Origin: Lachnospiraceae bacterium | GTDB taxonomy: Bacteria > Bacillota > Clostridia > Lachnospirales > Lachnospiraceae | Reading direction: 5' to 3' | Assembly (NCBI GenBank): GCA_910575555.1 | Contig: CAJTFX010000006.1 | Span: 1,509-65,508 of the forward strand | Length of the DNA stretch: 64,000 nt | Part shown: positions 54,361 to 63,525 of the stretch, one piece after another | How positions within the stretch are numbered: position 1 is the stretch's first letter | Layout of the letters: every line of letters begins with the position of its first letter | Notes under the pieces: model-generated | The model's database searches: none | Told to the model about the DNA's origin: nothing | The model's input: only the letters and a program-made list of their open reading frames with translations | Translations under genes and position numbers: made by a program

Positions 54361-55059
54361 ATGGGAATGAAAATGAAAAATATAGCGGTGATTCCTGCAA
54401 GAAGCGGTTCTAAAGGTTTAAAAGATAAAAATATAAGAGAGATGAACGGAAAACCATTAATGGCTTATGCTATTGAGGCGGCCCGAAAATCGACTCTATA
54501 TGATTGCATTCATGTATCTACGGATAGTGAACGGTATGCGGAAATTGCAAAGCAATATGGAGCAGATGTCCCTTTTTTAAGAGATAAAGAACTTTCTTCT
54601 GATTTGGCGACTACCTGGGATGCTATGAGATTTGTGTTGAGAAAGTATGAGAAGCTGGGAGAAAATTTTGACACCATTACGGTGCTGCAGCCCACATCTC
54701 CTTTAAGAGACTGGAAAGATATTCAGAGTGCTTTTCATATTTATCAGGACAAGCAGGCAGATAGTGTGGTTGGAGTATGCGAGATGGAACATTCCCCCCT
54801 ATGGAGCAATACATTGCCTGAGGATAAATGCCTGAATGGTTTTATTCGGGAAGAGGTAAACGGCCCGCGGCAAAAGCTTTCTGAGTATTACCGTCTGAAT
54901 GGGGCAATTTATATTATAAATGCCAATTTTTTATTGAGCCATGGAAATCTATACGGAGAGCATGGATATGCTTACGTCATGTCCAAAGAACATTCCGTAG
55001 ACATCGACGATGAACTTGATTTCGCCATAGCTGAAATTCTTATGAAAAAAATATTCTGA
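54361..55059 (+). CDS. neuA: CMP-nonulosonic acid synthetase (NeuA/LegF)
   Basis: 232 residues. IAVIPARSGSKGLKDKNIREMNGKPLMAYAIEAA and VLQPTSPLRDWKDIQSAF are the cytidylyltransferase motifs. It activates the nonulosonic acid for Maf. It starts two bases after the 2-epimerase; the exact ATG (54361, 54367 or 54373) is uncertain. It is the last pathway gene before the inserted ATPase pair. Confidence 0.93.
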   Translation: MGMKMKNIAVIPARSGSKGLKDKNIREMNGKPLMAYAIEAARKSTLYDCIHVSTDSERYAEIAKQYGADVPFLRDKELSSDLATTWDAMRFVLRKYEKLGENFDTITVLQPTSPLRDWKDIQSAFHIYQDKQADSVVGVCEMEHSPLWSNTLPEDKCLNGFIREEVNGPRQKLSEYYRLNGAIYIINANFLLSHGNLYGEHGYAYVMSKEHSVDIDDELDFAIAEILMKKIF

Positions 55060-55065
55060 AATCAT

Positions 55066-55094
55066 TTGTATTATCCCCCGTATTTTATTATACT
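55066..55094 (+). promoter_or_regulatory. Sigma-A-type promoter upstream of the ATPase pair
   Basis: TTGTAT, 17 bases, TATACT. It lies between neuA and the first ATPase gene, so the pair has its own housekeeping promoter within an otherwise sigma-28-driven cluster. Confidence 0.5.
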
Positions 55095-55133
55095 GTAAAC
55101 AAAAGAAACTGTGATATAAGCGAAAGCTTACCG

Positions 55134-55163
55134 CACCAAGCCCGCCGGACAGCGGGCTTGGTG
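55134..55163. repeat. Perfect 12-bp hairpin upstream of the ATPase pair
   Basis: CACCAAGCCCGC-CGGACA-GCGGGCTTGGTG. GC-rich and perfect, but without a T-run. It may be a terminator of neuA of unusual form, or an edge of the inserted DNA. Confidence 0.6.
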
Positions 55164-55200
55164 TAATATCAATTTGCAGTCCGAAAGGAAGGTGAACCCC

Positions 55201-56904
55201 ATGCCAAGAAAAACAGGCCTAGGCCATCAGGACTTTGAAACCGTAAGACTTACCAACAATTTTTATGTAGACAAAACAGATTTCATTCGGGAATGGTGGG
55301 AAGCGAATGACCTTGTAACGCTGATCACCCGTCCCCGTCGCTTTGGGAAGACGCTGAATATGAGTATGCTGGAGAAATTTTTCTCCGTAAAGTACGCAGG
55401 AAGAGGAGAATTATTTGAAGGCCTTTCCATCTGGCGGCAGGAAGAGTACCGGAATCTGCAGGGAACCTATCCGGTGATGTTTTTGAGCTTTGCCGCTGTA
55501 AAAGAGACGACCTTTGACCAGGTACGCAAGAGTATATGCAGAATGATCGGAGAATTTTATAATCGATGCGGTTTTCTTCTGGAAGGGGATTTGCTGAATG
55601 AAAATGAAAAGCGCAGCTTTCAGAATATATCGGCGGATATGGAGGACAACGCTGCCGCTGCGTCTCTTCGGATGCTGTCAGAGTTTTTGGCCCGCTATTA
55701 TGGGAAAAGAGTGATTATTCTGTTGGATGAATACGATACCCCTATGCAGGAAGCCTATGTGAATGGATATTGGGAAGAAATGGTTTCCTTTATCCGGGCG
55801 TTGTTTAACGCAACCTTTAAGACGAATCCTAGCCTGGAGCGGGCTGTTTTGACGGGCATTACCAGAATCAGCAAGGAATCTATTTTCTCTGATTTGAATC
55901 ATCTGAAAGTGGTCACCACCACATCGGAACAGTATGAAAAATGTTTTGGATTTACAGAAGAAGAGGTATTTGCGTCGCTGGATGAATTCGGCCTGTCTGA
56001 CCGGAAAGGAGAAGTGAAGAAATGGTACGACGGTTTTACTTTTGGGAACATGACAGATATCTACAATCCCTGGTCAGTGCTTAATTATCTTGCTGAGAGA
56101 AAATTGGGGGCCTACTGGGCCAATACCAGTTCCAACAGCCTGGTTGGAAAGCTTGTCCAAGAAAGTGCGAAGAGTGTGAAAGAATCTTTTGAAAATCTGC
56201 TGCAGGGTTTTTCTGTTTGCACGATCATGGATGAGCAGATTGTATTTGGTATGTTGGATCATGATGAGAAAGCGATTTGGAGTCTGCTGTTGGCAAGCGG
56301 TTATATGAAAGTGAAAAGCCTTAATATCCGTCAGTATGAAACTGGGGAATGGGAAAACGAATATGAATTGGAATTGACAAATCTTGAGGTGCGAATGGTG
56401 CTGCGCAGAATGGTCAGGAACTGGTTTGCCAGCGTGGATTCTGATTACAATGATTTTATCAAAGCGCTGCTTTTAGGAGACGTCAAAGCAATGAATCATT
56501 ATATGAATAGAGTCGCCCTGACCACCTTCAGCTATTTTGACACTGGAACGAAAGCCTCCGAAGCGGAGCCGGAACGCTTTTACCATGGGTTTGTTCTGGG
56601 ATTAATGGTAGAACTGGCAGACCGCTATACGCTTACTTCTAACCGGGAAAGCGGCTTCGGCAGGTATGACGTGGTTCTGGAACCAAGAAAATCAAAAGAC
56701 GATGCCATAATCCTGGAATTCAAGGTGCAAGACCCAGAGGATGAAAAAGAGTTAAAGGACACAGTAACAGCAGCCCTTGCCCAAATCGAAGAAAAGAATT
56801 ACGCCGCAGGCCTTCTGGCCAAAGGCATCTCCAGAGAGCGGATACGCAGCTATGGATTTGCCTTTCGGGGGAAGACGGTTCTGATAGGCGGGCGTAAGCG
56901 GTAA
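55201..56904 (+). CDS. AAA-ATPase-like protein with PD-(D/E)XK nuclease C-terminus, copy 1
   Basis: 567 residues. RPRRFGKTLNMSML (about 44-57) is the Walker A form of the AAA-ATPase_like family; VIILLDEYDTPMQEAY is Walker B. The C-terminal YDVVLEP...AIILEFK gives the D and ExK of a PD-(D/E)XK nuclease (PDDEXK_9). These proteins are abundant in Bacteroides and Clostridia, usually in several copies, with unknown function. The start at 55201 follows GGAAGG. Closely related to the next gene. Confidence 0.85.
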   Translation: MPRKTGLGHQDFETVRLTNNFYVDKTDFIREWWEANDLVTLITRPRRFGKTLNMSMLEKFFSVKYAGRGELFEGLSIWRQEEYRNLQGTYPVMFLSFAAVKETTFDQVRKSICRMIGEFYNRCGFLLEGDLLNENEKRSFQNISADMEDNAAAASLRMLSEFLARYYGKRVIILLDEYDTPMQEAYVNGYWEEMVSFIRALFNATFKTNPSLERAVLTGITRISKESIFSDLNHLKVVTTTSEQYEKCFGFTEEEVFASLDEFGLSDRKGEVKKWYDGFTFGNMTDIYNPWSVLNYLAERKLGAYWANTSSNSLVGKLVQESAKSVKESFENLLQGFSVCTIMDEQIVFGMLDHDEKAIWSLLLASGYMKVKSLNIRQYETGEWENEYELELTNLEVRMVLRRMVRNWFASVDSDYNDFIKALLLGDVKAMNHYMNRVALTTFSYFDTGTKASEAEPERFYHGFVLGLMVELADRYTLTSNRESGFGRYDVVLEPRKSKDDAIILEFKVQDPEDEKELKDTVTAALAQIEEKNYAAGLLAKGISRERIRSYGFAFRGKTVLIGGRKR

Positions 56905-56943
56905 AATTGATTTAAGCGGAAAGCTCAGGAAAGGAGCAAAACA

Positions 56944-58632
56944 ATGCGGGTAGTAGGAATTGGCCATCAGGATTTCAGCCGATTGATTGAAAACAATTAT
57001 TTCTATATAGACAAGACAGAATTTATCCGGGAATGGTGGGAAAGCGGAGATCTGGTAACGTTAATCGCCCGTCCCAGACGGTTTGGAAAAACTTTAAATA
57101 TGAGTATGTTGGAGCAGTTTTTCTCTGTTTCTTATGCCGGGAGGAAAGAATTGTTTGAAGGACTGTCTGTCTGGAAGGACGAAGGATACCGTGAACTTCA
57201 GGGAACTTACCCGGTCATCAGCCTTTCTTTTGCCAATGTAAAGGAAACCAATTATTATAATGCCCGAAGAAAGATATGCCAGCTTCTGGAGGATCTCTAT
57301 ACAGATCATACGTTCCTGCTGAAAAGCGGCCGGTTGGAAGAGGCAGAGCAGGCGTTTTTCCGGCGCGTTACAGTGGATATGGAAGATACGGAGGCCACTA
57401 TGGCGCTCCATCACCTTGCCAAATATCTGAGCCGCTATTATGGGAAAAAAGTGATTATCTTGCTGGATGAATATGACACGCCGATGCAGGAGGCCTATAT
57501 GTATGGGTACTGGCAGGAGCTGACAGAGTTGATCCGAAGCATGTTCAATTCCAGCTTTAAAACAAATACCTATTTGGAACGGGCGGTGCTGACAGGAATT
57601 ACACGGGTAAGTAAAGAGTCCATATTTTCTGATTTAAACCATCTGGAAGTAGTGACAACTACTTCGGAAAAATATGCGGATTCCTTTGGATTTACAGAAG
57701 AAGAAGTATTTTTGGCATTGGATGAATTTGGATTGTCAGAACGGAAACAGGAAGTAAAGACATGGTATGATGGTTTTACCTTCGGAAAAAAGAAGGATAT
57801 TTATAATCCCTGGTCTGTTATTAATTATCTCAGCAAAAGAAAACCAGGAGCCTACTGGGCCAATACCAGCTCCAACAGCCTGATTGGAAAGCTGGTCCGG
57901 GAAGGAACCGGGAATATGAAAGAATGCTTTGAAAGGCTGCTTCAGGGAGGCTCTATCCGAACGCTGATGGATGAGCAGATAGTATTTAGTATGCTGGAGC
58001 ATGAGGAAGATGCAGTCTGGAGCCTTTTCGTGGCAAGCGGTTATATGAAGGTGAAAAGCACATGTATTCGCACCTATGAAACCGGAGAATGGGAAAACGA
58101 ATATGAACTGGAGCTGACAAACCTTGAAGTCCGGATGGTTCTGCGCAGAATGGTCCGGAACTGGTTTGCGAGAGCGAAGGCTGATTATAATGATTTTGTC
58201 AAAGCGCTGCTTTTGGGCGATGTGGAGGCGATGAATGAATACATGAACCGCGTTGCTCTGGAGACATTCAGCAGTTTTGATACCGGAAAACATCCGGCGA
58301 AATCAGAACCAGAACGTTTCTATCACGGTTTTGTACTGGGGCTGATGGTGGAATTAGCCGGAAGGTATGCGCTGACTTCTAATCGGGAAAGCGGTTTCGG
58401 ACGGTATGATGTTATGCTGGAACCCTTGAAAGAAGGCGAGGATGCCTTTATTTTGGAGTTTAAAGTATTCCAGCCCCAAAAGGAACAGGATTTGCAGGAC
58501 ACGGTCAAATCAGCCCTTGCCCAAATTGAGGAGAAGAATTACGCCGCAGGCCTTCTGGCCAAAGGCATTCCGCAGGAGAGAATACGCAGCTATGGATTTG
58601 CATTTCAGGGGAGGACAGTTCTGATTGGTTAA
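56944..58632 (+). CDS. AAA-ATPase-like protein with PD-(D/E)XK nuclease C-terminus, copy 2
   Basis: 562 residues, with the same domains as copy 1: RPRRFGKTLNMSMLEQFF, VIILLDEYDTPMQEAYMYGYW, and a C-terminal YDVMLEP...FILEFK. Very similar over the whole length, so a tandem duplication. It begins 40 bases after copy 1 with AAAGGAG. The stop overlaps the -35 of the sigma-28 promoter for ptmE, which means the boundary between the pair and the sugar genes is very tight. Confidence 0.85.
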   Translation: MRVVGIGHQDFSRLIENNYFYIDKTEFIREWWESGDLVTLIARPRRFGKTLNMSMLEQFFSVSYAGRKELFEGLSVWKDEGYRELQGTYPVISLSFANVKETNYYNARRKICQLLEDLYTDHTFLLKSGRLEEAEQAFFRRVTVDMEDTEATMALHHLAKYLSRYYGKKVIILLDEYDTPMQEAYMYGYWQELTELIRSMFNSSFKTNTYLERAVLTGITRVSKESIFSDLNHLEVVTTTSEKYADSFGFTEEEVFLALDEFGLSERKQEVKTWYDGFTFGKKKDIYNPWSVINYLSKRKPGAYWANTSSNSLIGKLVREGTGNMKECFERLLQGGSIRTLMDEQIVFSMLEHEEDAVWSLFVASGYMKVKSTCIRTYETGEWENEYELELTNLEVRMVLRRMVRNWFARAKADYNDFVKALLLGDVEAMNEYMNRVALETFSSFDTGKHPAKSEPERFYHGFVLGLMVELAGRYALTSNRESGFGRYDVMLEPLKEGEDAFILEFKVFQPQKEQDLQDTVKSALAQIEEKNYAAGLLAKGIPQERIRSYGFAFQGRTVLIG

Positions 58633-58657
58633 AGAACTTGCCTAATAAAGCCGATAT
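58630..58657 (+). promoter_or_regulatory. Sigma-28 promoter of the ptmE-legB operon
   Basis: TAAA, 16 bases, GCCGATAT, with the same spacing and -10 as at 29997. It restores flagellar control downstream of the inserted ATPase pair. Confidence 0.6.
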
Positions 58658-58676
58658 ACCTATAATAGACTATAAG

Positions 58677-58691
58677 CTGCCAGGAAGGCAG
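58677..58691 (+). promoter_or_regulatory. Candidate CsrA hairpin in the ptmE leader
   Basis: CTGCC-AGGAA-GGCAG, a five-pair stem with GGA in the loop, 20 bases after the sigma-28 -10. A second GGA is in the ribosome site AGGAGG (58702). Confidence 0.45.
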
Positions 58692-58715
58692 TGCACCAAA
58701 CAGGAGGTTCCCCGG

Positions 58716-59792
58716 ATGAAACGAGAAGAACTGGGCAGGTTTTTGATTCCGCAGACAGTTATAGTTGTGGAAGCGATGCAGAGAATTGATTCCAATGCAA
58801 AAGGAATTTTGTTTGTAATAGATGACAGTGAAAAATTAATTGGCGTTGTGACAGATGGAGACATCCGCCGCTGGCTGATTCAAACGGGAGATTTGCAGGG
58901 GGACATCCGTCATATTATGAACAGGAATCCCAAAGTCATCACCTGCAGGGAGCGGAAATGCGCCAAAGAATATATGGAAAAATATCTGATCACCGCTTTG
59001 CCGGTGGTGACAAAGGAGAATCGGATCAAGGATATTATTTTCAAAGAAGAAAGCGACGGCGATGAAAATGCAGAATACAGCATGCCGCTGCAGGAGGTAC
59101 CCGTTGTGATTATGGCCGGCGGCAAAGGCACCCGGCTCTATCCCTATACGAAGATTCTTCCCAAGCCCCTGATTCCCATTGGGGATATTCCCATTATGGA
59201 ACGTATTGTCAATGAATTCCGCAAATACGGAGTCAGGGATTTTCATGCGACGGTGAACTACAGAAAGAGCATGATTAAGTCTTATTTTTCAGAAAATATT
59301 TCAGAATATACCCTGGATTATGTGGAGGAAGATAAGCCCCTGGGAACAGCAGGAAGCCTTACGCTGCTGAGAGGAGAATTACATAAGCCCTTTATTGTGA
59401 CAAATTGCGACATTCTGATTCATGCCGATTATGCTGATATTTACCGGTATCATCTGGAATCAGGAAATGAACTGACGATGGTAACCGCACTGAAAAATAT
59501 TGTGGTGCCCTACGGTGTGGTTCATTCCACGGAAAACGGCAGAATCCATTCCATGGAGGAGAAGCCCAAACTTTCTTATTTCGTCAATACCGGAATGTAT
59601 ATTCTGAATCCGGAGCTTTTGAAAGATATACCAACAGGCTCCCTGTTCCATATGACAGATTTGGCAGACAAGCTGCTGAAAGAAGAACGGGGGGTAGGCA
59701 TGTACCCCATCAGCGAGGAATCGTTTCTGGATATGGGTGAATTTGAAGAAATGCGCCGCATGGAAGAGAAGCTGAGTCTGAAGGCGGAGTAA
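58716..59792 (+). CDS. ptmE: CBS-domain nucleotidyltransferase (PtmE-like)
   Basis: 358 residues. N-terminal CBS pair (LFVIDDSEKLIGVVTDGDIRRWLI; MNRNPKVITCRERKCAKEYM), then a sugar-1-phosphate nucleotidyltransferase: VIMAGGKGTRLYPYTKILPKPLIPIGD and VTNCDILIHADYADI. In Campylobacter, PtmE makes the GDP-hexosamine that feeds legionaminic acid synthesis. The start at 58716 has AGGAGG eight bases upstream, in preference to a TTG at 58638 that overlaps the promoter. Confidence 0.85.
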   Translation: MKREELGRFLIPQTVIVVEAMQRIDSNAKGILFVIDDSEKLIGVVTDGDIRRWLIQTGDLQGDIRHIMNRNPKVITCRERKCAKEYMEKYLITALPVVTKENRIKDIIFKEESDGDENAEYSMPLQEVPVVIMAGGKGTRLYPYTKILPKPLIPIGDIPIMERIVNEFRKYGVRDFHATVNYRKSMIKSYFSENISEYTLDYVEEDKPLGTAGSLTLLRGELHKPFIVTNCDILIHADYADIYRYHLESGNELTMVTALKNIVVPYGVVHSTENGRIHSMEEKPKLSYFVNTGMYILNPELLKDIPTGSLFHMTDLADKLLKEERGVGMYPISEESFLDMGEFEEMRRMEEKLSLKAE

Positions 59793-59829
59793 GCAGGCTG
59801 ATATTTAACACGAGAAAGGATTTTCCATT

Positions 59830-60810
59830 ATGAAAAAAGTATTAGTAACCGGGGCAGACGGTTTTATCGGAAGCCATTTAACAGAAAGCCTTTTGGAAAA
59901 AGGCTATGAGGTCAAAGCATTTGCCTATTATAATTCCTTTAATACCTGGGGATGGCTGGACAGTCTTTCACAGGAACAGTTAAAAGAAATTGAAGTCTTT
60001 ACCGGAGATATCCGCGATCCCAACGGAGTGCGGGAAGCCATGAAGGGGATGGACGCGGTATTTCATCTGGCGGCGCTGATTGCCATACCATTCAGCTATC
60101 ACTCACCGGATTCTTATGTGGATACCAATATCAAAGGGACGCTGAATGTTCTGCAGGCAGCCCGTCAGTTGGAGACAGAGCGGGTTCTGGTGACTTCCAC
60201 CTCTGAGGTATACGGAACGGCCCGGTATGTGCCCATTGATGAGAATCACCCCTACCAGGGCCAGTCTCCCTATTCGGCCACCAAGATCGGGGCAGACCGG
60301 TTGGCGGAGAGCTTTTACAGAAGTTTTCAGCTGCCGGTTTCCATTGTGCGGCCCTTTAACACCTTTGGGCCCCGGCAGTCAGCAAGGGCAGTGATACCCA
60401 CCATCATTTCCCAGCTTTTGGCAGGAAAAGAGAAGATTCAGTTAGGGTCTCTGACGCCCACCAGGGATTTTAATTATGTGAAAGATACAGCGGCAGGATT
60501 TATCGCCATTGCGGAGTCTGAGAAAACCATCGGAGAAGAGATCAATATTGCAACCCAGCAGGAGATTTCCATTGGAGATTTGGCCCGGGAAATCATTTCC
60601 CAGATTAATCCAAAGGCAGAGATTATCTGCGATGAGCAGCGTTTGCGCCCCAAAAAGAGCGAAGTGAACCGTCTGTTAGGCTCCAATGAGAAAATCCGAA
60701 AGCTGACAGACTGGAAACAGCAGTATACGTTTGCAGAAGGAATATCAGAAACAATTGAATGGATGCGGCATAATATGAATGCATACAAAACAGATATCTA
60801 CAATGTATAG
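59830..60810 (+). CDS. legB: GDP/UDP-GlcNAc 4,6-dehydratase (LegB)
   Basis: 326 residues. VLVTGADGFIGSHLTESLLEKGYEVKAFAYYNSFNTWGWLD is the LegB-type N-terminus; TSTSEVYGTAR and YSATK (YxxxK) give the catalytic site, and RPFNTFGPRQSARAVIPTIISQLL the substrate side. It forms the 4-keto-6-deoxy sugar that LegC would aminate. No LegC-like PLP enzyme is visible in the window. Confidence 0.88.
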   Translation: MKKVLVTGADGFIGSHLTESLLEKGYEVKAFAYYNSFNTWGWLDSLSQEQLKEIEVFTGDIRDPNGVREAMKGMDAVFHLAALIAIPFSYHSPDSYVDTNIKGTLNVLQAARQLETERVLVTSTSEVYGTARYVPIDENHPYQGQSPYSATKIGADRLAESFYRSFQLPVSIVRPFNTFGPRQSARAVIPTIISQLLAGKEKIQLGSLTPTRDFNYVKDTAAGFIAIAESEKTIGEEINIATQQEISIGDLAREIISQINPKAEIICDEQRLRPKKSEVNRLLGSNEKIRKLTDWKQQYTFAEGISETIEWMRHNMNAYKTDIYNV

Positions 60811-60846
60811 TGGATAAGAACAGAAGTTCTGAAGGATGGTGGTATC

Positions 60847-61911
60847 ATGGAGTTGGAGCAACAGTTTTTGAGCCTTTTAGGTATTGTAGAAGGCTTACAG
60901 CGCAGGGTGTATCAATTGGAAGAAGAGAATAAATTGCTGATCCGGGGGCAGAAGCAGCTGCTGGAATGGTCTGAACAGAACCATCAGGAGCATTTGAATT
61001 TCCAGGAAAACGCCGTATATGAGCTGTATGACAGAATGAAGCAGCCCCTGGAAGGCTTTTTCCCGAAGATTTCCAGTGCGGAGCTTGCGGTGGATGAAAT
61101 TGTGAATCATGGAAAATCCATGGCCAGGTTCGGAGACGGGGAATTTGCCGCTATTGCAGGACGGATTCGCCATAGATTTCAAACCCAGGTGGAGGAAGAG
61201 CTGAGCCGGAAACTGAAAGAAACCCTTCGGTCAGAGGATGAAAATCTCCTGGTGGGAATTGCCGATAATTATGGAAGCCTGGAAAAATATACGGAACAGG
61301 CAAAAAGGGAGATAAGGTGTTACCTGAATCCCCAGGTGCGTAAGGAGCATCTGGAGCTTCTTAACCCTGAAAAACAATATTATGACGCTTATGTGACCAG
61401 GCCCTATGTGATGTATGCAGACAATCAGACCAGTGAGCCGGGACGGCGGTTTGATAATTTGAAAAGGATCTGGGAAGGCAGGGACTGTATCTTTGTGGAA
61501 GGATGCTATACCGGTCTTGGTGTCGGAAATGATTTATTTGACAATGCAAAAAGTGTGAAACGGATGATCGGCCCTGCGGAAAATGCATTTTCCCGGTATC
61601 AGGAGATTTTGGACTGCTGCCTGAAGCAGCCCAAAGACAAACTGTTTCTGTTGGCTTTGGGCGCGGCTGCAACGGTTCTGGCTGCTGACCTGTGCAAAGA
61701 AGGCTATCAGGCAGTTGATATTGGACATATTGATTTGGAATATGAGTGGTTTTTGCAGGGAGAAGGGCGCAGAACTTCCGTAGAAGGCAAATATAATAAC
61801 GAAATCGGAGAAGAGCAGAGATTATTGCCGATCCGTGATGAAGTTTACCGAAGCCAGGTAATCGCGGAGTTTTATGACATAGAAGAAATACGCATTGAGG
61901 AACAGAAATGA
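60847..61911 (+). CDS. GT-D fold glycosyltransferase
   Basis: 354 residues. N-terminal coiled coil (LEQQFLSLLGIVEGLQRRVYQLEEENKLLI), then SMARFGDGEFAAIAGR, the DGE metal motif of the GT-D (DUF1792/SP_1767) family, followed by LVGIADNYG and FVEGCYTGLGVGNDLFDNAKSVKRMIGP. GT-D enzymes act in serine-rich adhesin glycosylation in streptococci; use on flagellin here is inferred. It overlaps the next gene by four bases (ATGA). Confidence 0.85.
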   Translation: MELEQQFLSLLGIVEGLQRRVYQLEEENKLLIRGQKQLLEWSEQNHQEHLNFQENAVYELYDRMKQPLEGFFPKISSAELAVDEIVNHGKSMARFGDGEFAAIAGRIRHRFQTQVEEELSRKLKETLRSEDENLLVGIADNYGSLEKYTEQAKREIRCYLNPQVRKEHLELLNPEKQYYDAYVTRPYVMYADNQTSEPGRRFDNLKRIWEGRDCIFVEGCYTGLGVGNDLFDNAKSVKRMIGPAENAFSRYQEILDCCLKQPKDKLFLLALGAAATVLAADLCKEGYQAVDIGHIDLEYEWFLQGEGRRTSVEGKYNNEIGEEQRLLPIRDEVYRSQVIAEFYDIEEIRIEEQK

Positions 61912-63074
61912 ACATATTATTTTATCGCTACAACAGCATTTGCGAACCGGACATAATCGCCATTATGCAGCGTTTGGGCCATACGGTCACTGAGATTACA
62001 GAGGAAATGAGGAACAAGGAGCTGGACGCCAGAGGTCAGATGAATCTGGTCAGCGCAGAATTAAAAAAACAGGAAAGCCAGATTGTTTTCAGCATCAATT
62101 TTTTTCCGGTGGTTTCTGAAGTCTGCAATATTTTTCACATTCCATATGTATGCTGGATTGTGGACAGTCCGGTGATGGAATTGTATTCCCATTCCATCCG
62201 AAACAGCTGGAACCGCATATTTTTATTTGACTATGCGCTGTATGAGGAATTCCGCGGGGAGAATCCCAAAGGGATATTTTACCTGCCATTGGGCGCAGAT
62301 TATGTGCGTCTGGATTCTCTGATAGAGACAATTACAGAACAGGACAGGAAGAAATATTCTGCGGATGTTTCCTTTATCGGATCTCTGTATACAGAAAAAT
62401 GCCCCTATAACCATCTGAAAGAGGAATCCTGGCTGAAAGGCTATCTGGATGGGGTCATTGAGGCCCAGACCAAGGTTTACGGTTACAATTTCCTGGAAGA
62501 ATGCATTACGGATGAGGTGCTGCAGCAGTTTAAGGAAAAAGTGCCTTTTTATCATTTTCCGGAGAAGGCCAGCCACAATGACCGGGCGGCAATGGCCCAT
62601 CTCTATCTGGGAAACAAGGTCACCGAGCAGGAACGTCTGCGGCTGCTGAAACGGGTGTCGGAAGCATACAGCCTGGACTTATATACGGCAAGTGATTTCA
62701 GTCCTCTGCCCAGGGCAAATTACAGGGGGCTTGCCAAAAGCACAACAGAGATGCCCAAAATTTTTCATTTGTCAAAAATCAATCTGAATTTCACTTCAAA
62801 GCCTATCCGGACGGGTCTCCCTCTGAGGCTTTGGGATATTCTTGGGGCCGGGGGGTTTGCGCTGACGAACTTCCAGAGTGAGATCCCGGAGTATTTTGAA
62901 GTTGGAAAAGATTTGGATATTTACGCAAGCGAAGAGGAATTGATGGAAAAGATCCGGTATTATCTGGAACATGAAAAGGAGCGGCAGGCAATTGCCGAAA
63001 GCGGCTATCGGAAAGCAAAAGAACAGTATTCTCTGGAGCTGCGGGTGAAGCAGATTCTTAAGACTGTTTGCTGA
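61908..63074 (+). CDS. CgeB-family glycosyltransferase
   Basis: 388 residues. MNILFYRYNSICEPDIIAIMQRLGHTV, VCWIVDSPV, and the C-terminal FTSKPIRTGLPLRLWDILGAGGFALTNFQSEIPEYFEVGKDLDIYASEEELMEKI are the DUF3880 plus Glyco_trans_1_2 pattern. It overlaps the GT-D gene by four bases, so the two act together. More GC-rich than the glycan genes at 29-53 kb. Confidence 0.82.
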   Translation: MNILFYRYNSICEPDIIAIMQRLGHTVTEITEEMRNKELDARGQMNLVSAELKKQESQIVFSINFFPVVSEVCNIFHIPYVCWIVDSPVMELYSHSIRNSWNRIFLFDYALYEEFRGENPKGIFYLPLGADYVRLDSLIETITEQDRKKYSADVSFIGSLYTEKCPYNHLKEESWLKGYLDGVIEAQTKVYGYNFLEECITDEVLQQFKEKVPFYHFPEKASHNDRAAMAHLYLGNKVTEQERLRLLKRVSEAYSLDLYTASDFSPLPRANYRGLAKSTTEMPKIFHLSKINLNFTSKPIRTGLPLRLWDILGAGGFALTNFQSEIPEYFEVGKDLDIYASEEELMEKIRYYLEHEKERQAIAESGYRKAKEQYSLELRVKQILKTVC

Positions 63075-63106
63075 TAAATTTACAAGAGAAAAGGAGGAAG
63101 CACATC

Positions 63107-63478
63107 ATGGAGGATATGCGCGCACAGCAGATAGAGGCGCTGGAGGTTTTGGAGGGCTATAACAAACGCCTGATAAAGAGTATGAAGAACATTATTCCGG
63201 AACTGGAAGGGGAGCGGAAAGAGGACACAGACAAATTTCTGGATGAGATTGTCAAAGGCATCAATTGGGAAATCGGCATCTTAAACGGCACGATGACGCT
63301 TTTGAATGAGACCAGGGAGCGCATCCGCAAAGAGGACATTAACAGCAGTATTCTGAAGCTCAGCAAGGCTCTGGAGGGAAAGAAAGACAGCGAGATTGCC
63401 GCTTCCATGAAAGAAACCCTTCCTGTATTTGAAAACTTCGGAAAGGCTGCGGAAGAAGTTCTTGGGGAAGTAAAATAA
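63107..63478 (+). CDS. Small helical protein (unknown) before the second flagellin
   Basis: 123 residues, charged and helical (QQIEALEVLEGYNKRLIKSMKNIIPELEGERKEDTDKFLDEIVKGINWEIGILNGTMTLLNETRERIRKED). No family recognised. It follows the glycosyltransferase pair within 33 bases and precedes a flagellin gene, so a flagellin-related chaperone or regulator is possible. The start at 63107 has AGGAGG. Confidence 0.6.
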   Translation: MEDMRAQQIEALEVLEGYNKRLIKSMKNIIPELEGERKEDTDKFLDEIVKGINWEIGILNGTMTLLNETRERIRKEDINSSILKLSKALEGKKDSEIAASMKETLPVFENFGKAAEEVLGEVK

Positions 63479-63525
63479 GATATCACCTGGCTGCAGGGCG
63501 TCTTTTAAAATTTTCCAAATATCCA

